This document shows, one piece after another, positions 5,701 to 13,663 of a stretch of DNA of 20,152 nt. The notes under the pieces were generated by a model that was not told the DNA's origin, did not search any database, and saw only the letters and a program-made list of their open reading frames with translations. Both the position numbers and the translations under genes were made by a program. Source of the stretch: Nitrospinota bacterium (GTDB lineage: Bacteria > UBA8248); contig JAPYQX010000002.1 in assembly GCA_029937135.1 (NCBI GenBank), forward strand, positions 1-20,152. The letters are read 5' to 3'. The first letter of the stretch is position 1; every line of letters starts with the position of its first letter.

Positions 5701-7041
5701 TCAGCCATCTCGCCGGGATGTATCGGGTGCAGAAGATGTGGGTGGAGAAATCGGACGGTGAAGAAACGGCCGTGCCCCCTCGCCTTCATAATCAGAGACC
5801 ATCTGGCCCTCGCCGATGAGATGGTATTTGTAGATCACCAAACCCTCAAGACCCACCGGGCCGCGGGCATGAATCTTGTCGGTGGCGATCCCCACCTCCG
5901 CACCAAGGCCAAAGCGGTAGCCGTCGGCGAACCGCGTCGAAGCGTTCCACATCACAGTCGCCGCATCCACTCGCTGAAGAAAGGCGCGGGCAGCAGCCTC
6001 ATCCGAGGTGACAATCGCCTCGGTGTGGCGCGACCCGTATTTATTGATATGCGCAATCGCCTCGTCGAGATCGTCCACCACCCGTATAGCAATAATTTTA
6101 TCGAGATATTCGCTGGTCCAGTCTTCCTCGGTGGCCACCGCCACGTCCGCGATAATTTTCGGTGTCCGCTCGCAGCCCCTCAACTCCACCCCTTTATCCC
6201 TTAGAGCCTTGGCGGCCACCGGCAAAAATCGCGCGGCCGCCTCCCGGTGAACCAGCAGCGTCTCAATCGCGTTGCAAACGGCGACATACTGAGTCTTCGA
6301 GTCCACCGTCAGGTTCACCGCCATTTCGATGTCGGCGGCGCGGTCAACGAATAGATGGCATATCCCGTCGGCATGGCCGAGCACTGGAATCCGCGAGTGT
6401 TCCTTGATGTGGGCCACAAACTCGTTGCTGCCGCGCGGGATAATCATGTCGATTGACTCGTCACGAGAGAGCAAAGCGGCGACATCCTCGCGCGCCTCGA
6501 CCTGCTGCACGGCATTTTCGGGTACATGACCCGAGATCGCCCGGCGAAGAATATCGACAAGCGCCCGGTTACTCTGGAGCGCCTCCCGGCCTCCTTTCAA
6601 GATAACGGCATTGCCGGATTTGACGCACAGCGAGGCAATCTGCACCAGGGCGTCCGGGCGAGACTCGAAAATCGCGGCGACGACACCGAGTGGACACGCC
6701 ACCCGAGTCAGGCGAAGTCCCTCGTCCATCAGCATGCCAAAACTCGTCCGCCCAACCGGGTCGGGAAGCGCCGCCACGGCCCGGACACCCCTGGCCATTT
6801 CGCCGACCTTCGCCCCGGTCACCGTCAGCCGCTTTAGCAGAGGCTCACCCATTTCTCCCGCCGCCACCGCTTTTTCGGCAGCCGCGACATCGGCCGCATT
6901 GGCGGAGGTGATGGCCTCGGATTCCGCCTCAAGAGCCGCCGCCATCGCCTCAAGGGCGCTGTTCCGCGTCTCCTCCGGCATGGGCGCCAGGGCAAGAGCG
7001 GCCTCCCGGGCCGCAGCGCAAATTGCGTCGATATCCGCCAT
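5701..7041 (-). CDS. proA: Gamma-glutamyl phosphate reductase (glutamate-5-semialdehyde dehydrogenase)
   Basis: ProA reduces gamma-glutamyl phosphate to glutamate-5-semialdehyde with NADPH, the second step of proline synthesis in the cytoplasm. The 446-residue protein shows the family sequence throughout: CPLGVVAAIFESRPD (116-130), the strand VILKGGREA (146-154), the catalytic cysteine C256 in VAVCNAIETLLVH, and the C-terminal GPVGLEGLVIYKY. The ATG at 7041 has GGGG upstream and begins at the conserved MADIDAIC; an in-frame TTG at 7074 would add 11 unconserved residues. After the usual end there is a tail of some 30 residues rich in Pro and Ser, making it longer than typical ProA of about 415-420. 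The partner kinase proB is not in the window. Confidence 0.95.
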   Translation of the reverse strand: MADIDAICAAAREAALALAPMPEETRNSALEAMAAALEAESEAITSANAADVAAAEKAVAAGEMGEPLLKRLTVTGAKVGEMARGVRAVAALPDPVGRTSFGMLMDEGLRLTRVACPLGVVAAIFESRPDALVQIASLCVKSGNAVILKGGREALQSNRALVDILRRAISGHVPENAVQQVEAREDVAALLSRDESIDMIIPRGSNEFVAHIKEHSRIPVLGHADGICHLFVDRAADIEMAVNLTVDSKTQYVAVCNAIETLLVHREAAARFLPVAAKALRDKGVELRGCERTPKIIADVAVATEEDWTSEYLDKIIAIRVVDDLDEAIAHINKYGSRHTEAIVTSDEAAARAFLQRVDAATVMWNASTRFADGYRFGLGAEVGIATDKIHARGPVGLEGLVIYKYHLIGEGQMVSDYEGEGARPFLHRPISPPTSSAPDTSRRDG

Positions 7042-7064
7042 CAAAATCCCCGTCAAAAACTTAA

Positions 7065-7082
7065 CCCGGTACAATTACCGGG
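7065..7082 (-). promoter_or_regulatory. Terminator-like hairpin in the proA leader
   Basis: On the minus strand a perfect 7-bp stem (CCCGGTA with TACCGGG, 4-base loop) is followed after four bases by five T residues, ending only 24 bases before the proA ATG. It looks like an intrinsic terminator placed inside the leader, suggesting attenuation, or else a structure that controls access to the ribosome site. Symmetry is seen directly; function is inferred. Confidence 0.5.
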
Positions 7083-7155
7083 ATAGCCGCCAACAACCCG
7101 CCGGAAACGGCCCACCGGCAACAACTTGCCAGAAATGACTCAAGGACCGGGCCGG

Positions 7156-7184
7156 ATTATAGGGCCAGGGGCGGGGGCCCGCAA
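7156..7184 (-). promoter_or_regulatory. Putative sigma-70 promoter of proA
   Basis: The minus strand has TTGCGG (7184-7179), a 17-base spacer and a perfect TATAAT (7161-7156). Transcription from here would give a leader of about 110 bases containing the hairpin at 7065-7082. It lies just beyond the rimK stop codon and overlaps its last bases' downstream region. Confidence 0.55.
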
Positions 7185-7185
7185 A

Positions 7186-8082
7186 TTATAGTCCGCCCGT
7201 TCTGTGCCCCCGCCAGCGCTCCTCAAGATAATCCACTATCCGGGAGGCTACCCCCTTCTCTCCAGCCCGCTCGAAGCCCTCGAAGCCCGGAGCGGCGTTC
7301 ACCTCGAGAACCAGCGGCCCGTTTTTTGTTTCGAGAAGGTCCACCCCGGCGATATCGAGCCCGCAGACCCCCGCCGCCCGCTCTGCCAGACCGGCCACCC
7401 GCCGGCTCAGCCGCGCCCGCCGGACCGAGCCGCCCCGGTGAAGATTCGAGCGAAAATCCCCCTTCGGCGCCCGGCGGCGCACCGCCCCGATTGCCTTACT
7501 CCCGATAACCATCACCCGTAGGTCCGAGCCCTTGGCCTCGCCGATGAACTCCTGGACGATGACATCGTGCTCGAGCGCCCACATCGCGTCGGCGATCGAC
7601 TGCGCCTCCTCGCGGCTTCGCGCCAGCATCACCCCGCGCCCTTGTGTGCTCCGCGGGAGCTTGATCACCACCGGCGGCCCGCCCACCGCTTCGAGCGCAC
7701 GGAGGAGATAGGTCGGGTCCGGCGCGAACGCGGTCCGGGGGGTGGGCAGCCCGTTCCGGGCGAGAAGCTGAACCGAGCGCAGTTTGTCGCGCGCCGCCTC
7801 GAGCGACTCCGCCGGGTTGATCACCAGAGCCCTTGATGCTTCCAGGTGGCGAACGAGGGCGAGGGAGTGCTCTGAAATCCCGGCCCCGAGACGGGCCATG
7901 AAAACATCTCCTCCGGTGAAGGGCTTTCCCTTGAATTCGAGGCCGATCCCGCCAGCATCCACCTTGAGCAAAAACCGGTAGGGGTCGAGCACCCGGACCC
8001 GGTGGCGCCGCCTCCGGCTCTCCTCGGCGATCCGCCGAACCCCGTGAAGGGTCTCGTCGCGGCACAAAATCACAATTCTCAA
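7186..8082 (-). CDS. rimK: RimK-family ATP-grasp ligase
   Basis: A 298-residue ATP-grasp enzyme with the RimK layout. There is an N-terminal Rossmann-like part (MRIVILCRDE), a linker carrying INPAESLEAARDKLRSVQLL, then the ATP-grasp core: VVIKLPRSTQGRGVMLA as the nucleotide lid, VIVQEFI, the arginine-rich segment LRVMVIGSKAIGAVRRR, and the metal-binding LVLEVNAAPGFEGFE. E. coli RimK is 300 residues and adds glutamates to ribosomal protein S6. Relatives act on F420 or LysW, so the substrate here is uncertain. The start is TTG at 8082, supported by GAAAGGAATG upstream. It is upstream of proA on the same strand, with 144 bases between. Confidence 0.85.
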   Translation of the reverse strand: MRIVILCRDETLHGVRRIAEESRRRRHRVRVLDPYRFLLKVDAGGIGLEFKGKPFTGGDVFMARLGAGISEHSLALVRHLEASRALVINPAESLEAARDKLRSVQLLARNGLPTPRTAFAPDPTYLLRALEAVGGPPVVIKLPRSTQGRGVMLARSREEAQSIADAMWALEHDVIVQEFIGEAKGSDLRVMVIGSKAIGAVRRRAPKGDFRSNLHRGGSVRRARLSRRVAGLAERAAGVCGLDIAGVDLLETKNGPLVLEVNAAPGFEGFERAGEKGVASRIVDYLEERWRGHRTGGL

Positions 8083-8236
8083 TCCACATTCCTTTCAGAT
8101 TCGGTTAAATCCCATCATAACAGCCCGGCCGGACAAACAAGACCCGTGGCCGCGAGTCCCGCCGGGCAGCGCTGAACAGTCGCCAGGCGGGTTATGGCTT
8201 CACGCGTGGCACCCACTTCCCGCTTTGCATGGATGA

Positions 8237-9162
8237 TTTGCTCACCGATCAGCTTGCGGGGCCGCCCTGGCCTACGGGCCCATGGCCAGCCTGAGCGGCC
8301 GCAGGCTGGTTTCCGCCCTCGGAATTTGCGGAAGCCAGGCGGCGGGCCTTTTCGAGTACCTGGAGGACGGAAGCCCCGTGAAGGCGCTGCACCCCGGCTG
8401 GGCGGCGCACTCGGGAATCCTGGCGACGATTCTCGCCGGGGGGGATTTCGGTGGCCCCTCCACGGTTCTAGAGGGCCGCTTTGGCCTGTTTCGGAGCCAT
8501 CTGGGTAGCGATCCGGGCGAGGAGCCCTTCAACATCGCCGCCCTGACAGACGGGCTCGGCCATCGCTGGGAGACACTGGCCACCGCCTATAAACCCTATC
8601 CGTGCGGCCATGTAATCCACGCTTTCCTCGACGCGGCCCAAACCATTCGGCGGGAGGAGGGCTTCGAGGCGGAAAAAATCGAATCCATCATCTGTCATGC
8701 CGCCAAGGGAGCGATTGATCTGGTGCTCGACCCCATCGAGGCAAAGCGGCGGCCTCGCACCTCCTACGAGGGAAAATTTTCACTGCCCTATTGTCTCGGC
8801 ACTATTTTTGTCAGGGGACGATGCGAGTCGATGAATTCACCGACGAGGCCGTCAGGGAGGAACGTGTTCTCGATGTCGCGGGTAAGGTGGAATACCTCCG
8901 GGACGATACCCAGGATTTTCCCCGTTTTCTGTCCGGAAAAATTGAGGTCCGTTTCAAGGGAGGCAAAACGCTCGCCGCCGAGGAAAAACACCAGCGCGGC
9001 TGCCCGGAGAATCCCATCGCTGCGGAGGATATATGTGGAAAATTCATGGACAACGCCCGGCGAAGCCTTCGCCCCTCCCGCGCCGGGGAGGCGGTGGACA
9101 TCATCCTGGGGCTCGAGAAGCTTGATCGGGTCGATACGCTGACGGCTATTTTGCGCGAGGCC
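8237..9162 (+). pseudogene. MmgE/PrpD (2-methylcitrate dehydratase family) gene, N-terminally truncated and frameshifted
   Basis: Two overlapping frames together give the second half of an MmgE/PrpD protein. The first frame, open after TGA at 8234-8236, reads ACGAALAYG, then ALGICGSQAAGLFEY, LHPGWAAHSG, VLEGRFGLF and AYKPYPCGHVIHAF, to KFSLPYCLG. The second continues from about 8810 with RVDEFTDEAV, IEVRFKGGKTLAAEE and RGCPENPIAAE, to LEKLDRVDTLTAILRE near 9159. One missing base in the T run 8805-8809 would join them. About the first 200 residues of a normal member of roughly 450 are absent, and upstream frames show no trace of them. The 3' end lacks its own stop and runs into antisense USP sequence. 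The family dehydrates 2-methylcitrate-like substrates; this copy is very probably inactive. Confidence 0.82.
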
Positions 9163-9531
9163 GAGGTGGCGCTCCAGCCACCCGCCGCTGTTTCCGCCGA
9201 GTATCACCATGTCGGAGCGAAGACGCTTCACCGCTTTTTCGATTACGGGGACCGGATCGCCGAATCCCACCTCCGCGGTCACTTCGAGACCGGCCTCTTC
9301 GAGCTTTTCCTTGAAGGGAGCGAGGTAGTCCATCCCCGACTGCTTGCGGACTTCCACATATTTATCCACGTAAAAAGTAAATCCCTCGAGCTGGCGCGTC
9401 TGATAGGCGGTATTTTCAACGAGCAACAGGTGGACAGACTTCATGGACGACGCGAGTTCGAGAACCTCCCCAACCGCCGACTCGGAGATTTCGGAGCCAT
9501 CCATCGGAACCAGAACATTCAAGTACATCAT
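8788..9531 (-). pseudogene. Universal stress protein (UspA family) truncated and fused to antisense PrpD sequence
   Basis: The first 127 or so residues are a UspA-type domain: NVLVPMDGSEISESAV, a long middle region, then MVILGGNSGGWLERHLG. A normal protein ends with the nucleotide-binding G-x2-G-x9-G-S/T and about 20 more residues. Here the GNSG half is present, but the expected G-S is replaced by A-Q, and the next 120 residues are simply the reverse complement of the PrpD gene. The open frame of 247 residues is therefore a chimera. Two starts are possible, ATG at 9531 or 9528; AAGGGG at 9540-9535 favours the second. It follows two small membrane-protein genes on the same strand. The truncated form could still fold or dimerise, but it lacks its phosphate-binding end. 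Confidence 0.72.
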
Positions 9532-9592
9532 TTACCCCTTTCGGATCGATCCCGAATCGGGACCGGATCTTCGTTGATTTGAAAAACGGAAC

Positions 9593-9733
9593 TCAACCCA
9601 GCGGGAGGTAGCCGATGTTTGCCAGAAATCTTTTCGTTTCAATCGAATTCCTCGGCTCGTCGTCCACCCCACCGGCAATTACACAAGCCAGTGTAAAAAT
9701 GACAGTGAAAACGCTCCATGCGATCCATTCCAT
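9593..9733 (-). CDS. Small membrane protein, 46 residues
   Basis: A short gene starting at the ATG complementary to 9731-9733, chosen because GGAGGGAGA lies seven bases upstream; the longer open frame to 9790 adds unconserved-looking polar residues. The protein begins MEWIAWSVFTVIFTLACVIAGG, a single membrane helix. It then has a polar tail with DDEPRNSIETKRFLANIGYLPLG that probably faces one side of the membrane. It lies 22 bases after the 86-residue gene and 61 bases before the stress-protein gene, in the same direction, so the three look like one operon. No family recognised; a small subunit or regulator of a membrane complex is possible. Confidence 0.65.
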   Translation of the reverse strand: MEWIAWSVFTVIFTLACVIAGGVDDEPRNSIETKRFLANIGYLPLG

Positions 9734-9755
9734 GATGCCATCTCCCTCCGCCGGG

Positions 9756-10016
9756 CTAGGCCGCCCGGTGATAGTTGAATTCTTCCTCATAGCGCGCGTT
9801 TACCAGGCGGGACTGCGCATGCTCCTCCTCCAGCCGATCCAGTTGCTGCTCTGGGGAGAGGGGGGATACGCGGTCGATTTCTGCTTCCGCGAATTTCCAG
9901 CCCGGTAAACCACTCTTCATCGACCCGTTGACCGTCCTCGCCATCGAGGTGAGAATGAGGGCCCAAACCACCGGCGGCGCAAGGAGCGCGGCCAACAACA
10001 ATCCGTAATCCATCAT
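9756..10016 (-). CDS. Small membrane protein, 86 residues, with charged C-terminal helix
   Basis: The start at 10016 is fixed by a near-perfect GGAGGT six bases upstream; the extra open frame to 10121 lacks such a site. One hydrophobic helix (residues 4-24, DYGLLLAALLAPPVVWALIL) is followed by a linker with KSGLPGW. A strongly charged stretch then follows (about 43-80, with SPEQQLDRLEEEHAQSRL), likely a helix or coiled coil in the cytoplasm. I do not recognise a family. It is the first gene of a three-gene minus-strand unit with the 46-residue membrane protein and the truncated stress protein. Confidence 0.65.
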   Translation of the reverse strand: MMDYGLLLAALLAPPVVWALILTSMARTVNGSMKSGLPGWKFAEAEIDRVSPLSPEQQLDRLEEEHAQSRLVNARYEEEFNYHRAA

Positions 10017-10272
10017 TTCGCTACCTCCTTCATTCATCCTTGAGCCCACCGAAAATCCGGCAGGCGAAAAATTCGAACCGCGTACCGAAGCGAAGTCGTC
10101 TCGTTTCCTGTTCGACACCACCCCGCGACTCCTCCGGGCCCGCTCACTTCCCCGCCGGCCCGCACACTTCCCTTCAAAGCAAGTTGAATGCCAAAATCAA
10201 AAAAAGACATAAGAGATTAATAAACAATTAGATACGAATATTCTGGCTTTCGGAATCGGAATTCAGCCGTCA

Positions 10273-10292
10273 ACGACATTACGATATGTCGT
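10273..10292. repeat. Inverted repeat ACGACAT-N6-ATGTCGT
   Basis: A perfect 7-bp inverted repeat with a 6-base gap in the AT-rich core between two divergent small genes. It is followed on the plus strand by ATTTTTATG. It could be an operator for either gene or a weak terminator; nothing in the sequence decides. Confidence 0.5.
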
Positions 10293-10330
10293 ATTTTTAT
10301 GATTTGAAAAGAAACCGGGCCGGCTCGGGC

Positions 10331-10383
10331 CGAGACACAAATTCCCGATTCCGGACGGAATCAGGGCGAAACACGAATTCCCG
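10331..10383. repeat. Imperfect 17-bp direct repeat, 36-base period
   Basis: CGAGACACAAATTCCCG at 10331-10347 recurs as CGAAACACGAATTCCCG at 10367-10383, with two mismatches. Each copy runs into the left arm of one of the two hairpins, so the unit repeated is copy plus dyad. Confidence 0.6.
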
Positions 10384-10398
10384 GTTAGTAACCGGGAA
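10344..10398. promoter_or_regulatory. Tandem hairpins upstream of the 100-residue gene
   Basis: The first hairpin pairs GATTCC (10347-10352) with GGAATC (10357-10362), extended by CCC/GGG across one bulged A to 10344-10366. The second is a perfect 9-bp dyad TTCCCGGTT-AGT-AACCGGGAA at 10378-10398. They lie 77 bases before the ATG at 10475. They could be paired operators or a structured leader. Symmetry is certain, role inferred. Confidence 0.5.
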
Positions 10399-10474
10399 CA
10401 CTGCCAAACTCCCGGCTCCGATGCACTCTGGAAGGGAAGCAACTCGCTTCAGGGAATATGGGAGGAACAACGCG

Positions 10475-10777
10475 ATGCCGAAAATCAATCATTCCGTGAT
10501 TTCACCCGCCCGGGAGGAGACCTGGATGAAAAAATGGCTCCGCGGAATAAACCCCTTCAAAAAAAAAGACCCGCGTCAGCGGGCAACCGGGAACGTCTCA
10601 CCCCGACTTTCAGGTTTTCCACCGGAAAAGCCGGGAGGACGCGAAATATTCGAAGCCAAGGCGGAAGCCGAAGCGATGGCCAGGGACCCGGAGGTGGCGG
10701 CAGCCTTCAGCGCCGTCATCGAAGCCGGCCAAACCGACGGGCCCGGGCATTTTGAAAACGGGCCGAAATTTTCCTGA
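10475..10777 (+). CDS. Hypothetical protein, about 100 residues
   Basis: No family recognised. From the ATG at 10475 (GGGAGGAA at 10460-10467 upstream) the protein has 100 residues. A second ATG at 10526, also with a strong GGGAGGAGA at 10512-10520, would give 83, starting MKKWLRGINPFKKK. The first half is basic and Pro/Gly-rich. From about residue 61 an acidic, alanine-rich helix follows (EIFEAKAEAEAMARDPEVAAAF), then a polar end. No membrane segment or signal peptide is evident. It converges on the sigma-54 activator, with 47 bases between stops. Confidence 0.55.
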   Translation: MPKINHSVISPAREETWMKKWLRGINPFKKKDPRQRATGNVSPRLSGFPPEKPGGREIFEAKAEAEAMARDPEVAAAFSAVIEAGQTDGPGHFENGPKFS

Positions 10778-10824
10778 CGGGTCCGGTGACTTGACAGGTT
10801 CGTGAGGAAATCTTTCCCGGATTT

Positions 10825-12396
<1,572 letters not shown>

Positions 12397-12481
12397 CGTT
12401 GGACTCCTCCTTTTCAGCGGTCCCCCATCTTAGCAAGGGGAATTAATCCATAACAGTGGCGCCGAACACAAAAAGGCCGGA

Positions 12482-13645
12482 ATGACACCTCTGTCGATAT
12501 ATATCCATATCCCTTTTTGCATCCATAAGTGCGGATACTGCGACTTCAACTCCTACGCCCTGGAGGGCCTCCTGGAAAAGGGGCACGTCGGGGAGGACTG
12601 GGCCGCCGCCTACGCGGGGGCCGCCATCCGCGATATCGAGAGCCGTGCCTCGGCCCTGGGCCTCGCCGGAATGCCCGTCGAGACGGTCTTTTTCGGCGGA
12701 GGGACCCCCTCGCTTTTTCCGGCGCCCGAAACCGCGCGGATACTCCGGTCTCTCCGGGAGCGTTTCGAGATTCTCCCCGGGGCCGAGATCGCCCTTGAGG
12801 CGAATCCCGGCGCGGCCGAGTCCGGACGCTTCGCCGCCCTCCGGGAGGCTGGAGTCAACCGGATCAGCATCGGAATGCAATCCTTCAGCGACACCGCTCT
12901 CCGCCGCCTCGAACGAGTCCACACCGGAGAGGACGCCCGCGAGGCTTTCCGATCCGCCCGGCGGGCCGGCTTCGAGAACATCTCGCTCGACCTGATGTTC
13001 GGAATTCCTCACCAGGGCCTCGATGAGGCCGCCGCCGATGTTGAAAGCGCGATTGATCTGGGCCCCGAGCATCTCTCGGCCTACGAACTGACTATCGAAT
13101 CAGGAACGAATTTCGGCGCGCTCCACGCACGGGGGGAGCTCGGCGGCCTTCCGGATGAGGACACCGCCCTCGCGATGTGGGAGATGCGTGACCGCCTTCT
13201 CTCGGCGGCCGGCTACGAGCGCTACGAGATCAGCAACTTCGCCCGGCCCGGCTTCAAGTGCCGCCACAACCTCAACTACTGGAGAAGGGGCGAGTATCTC
13301 GGCGCCGGGGCCGGGGCGCACTCTTTCATCGCCGGGCGGCGCTTCTGGAATCATGCGCGGCCGGACCATTACATCAAGGCTTCGGGAGACCCCACGGCAG
13401 GTAAAGAAATTATCGATAGCGCGGAAAAAGCAATCGGCGAGACCTTCATGCTCGGACTTCGGCTGACGGATGGCGTCTCGCTCGACGAGGCGGCGCGCTC
13501 ATGCGGCGCCGACCCCGAGGAGATATTCGGAGGGGTCTTCTCGGAATTGATCGAAAGCGGGCTCCTCGAGCGCGCGGGCCGTACCCTCCGGCTCACCCCG
13601 AAGGGATTGTTACTCGCCAACCAGGTGCTCCAGAAATTCATCTAA
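12482..13645 (+). CDS. hemW: Radical SAM heme chaperone HemW
   Basis: A 387-residue radical SAM protein with the 4Fe-4S ligands C13, C17 and C20 in CIHKCGYCDF. The residue after Asp is Phe where true coproporphyrinogen oxidase HemN has a fourth cysteine, which places it in the HemW group. Other marks are FFGGGTPS, the NRISIGMQSF segment, and the HNxxYW heme-binding motif in CRHNLNYW. HemW binds heme and delivers it to respiratory enzymes, which fits a genome with a heme-copper oxidase and cytochrome c. The ATG at 12482 directly begins the conserved LSIYIHIPFC; the ribosome site is weak. It is divergent from the sigma-54 activator (85 bases) and converges with rqcH, with 18 bases between stops. 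Confidence 0.92.
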   Translation: MTPLSIYIHIPFCIHKCGYCDFNSYALEGLLEKGHVGEDWAAAYAGAAIRDIESRASALGLAGMPVETVFFGGGTPSLFPAPETARILRSLRERFEILPGAEIALEANPGAAESGRFAALREAGVNRISIGMQSFSDTALRRLERVHTGEDAREAFRSARRAGFENISLDLMFGIPHQGLDEAAADVESAIDLGPEHLSAYELTIESGTNFGALHARGELGGLPDEDTALAMWEMRDRLLSAAGYERYEISNFARPGFKCRHNLNYWRRGEYLGAGAGAHSFIAGRRFWNHARPDHYIKASGDPTAGKEIIDSAEKAIGETFMLGLRLTDGVSLDEAARSCGADPEEIFGGVFSELIESGLLERAGRTLRLTPKGLLLANQVLQKFI

Positions 13646-13663
13646 GACTTATCGCCCATCCGC

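Larger units (their letters stand above)
10017..10474. other. Intergenic region with AT-rich core and several dyads
   Basis: About 460 bases lie between the divergent small genes. Bases 10190-10310 are AT-rich against GC-rich surroundings. The rest holds two hairpins and a direct repeat listed separately, and an isolated 7-bp dyad at 10273-10292. An open frame covers part of it from 10286, but there is no ribosome site and the sequence is low-complexity, so I treat it as non-coding. No RNA gene is recognised. Confidence 0.6.

Noticed and set aside
7496..8089. Alternative 197-codon minus-strand frame starting at 8089
   Set aside because: It shadows rimK in another frame and shows Arg/Pro/Gly-rich translation typical of a wrong frame.
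8208..8229. Possible sigma-54 promoter (TGGCAC then TTTGC)
   Set aside because: The spacing between the two elements is far too long for -24/-12 binding.
8791..9582. A single 263-codon plus-strand gene
   Set aside because: Only its first part matches PrpD; from about 9160 on it is the antisense of the universal stress protein gene, so it is a chimera across a junction.
10286..10474. N-terminal extension of the small hypothetical gene, with GRDTNSR/GRNTNSR repeats
   Set aside because: The repeats follow from the DNA direct repeat and dyads, there is no ribosome site near 10286, and strong sites lie before 10475 and 10526.
12443..13072. Long minus-strand open frame of 209 codons
   Set aside because: It is the antisense of the highly conserved hemW gene; long shadow frames are expected in GC-rich coding DNA.
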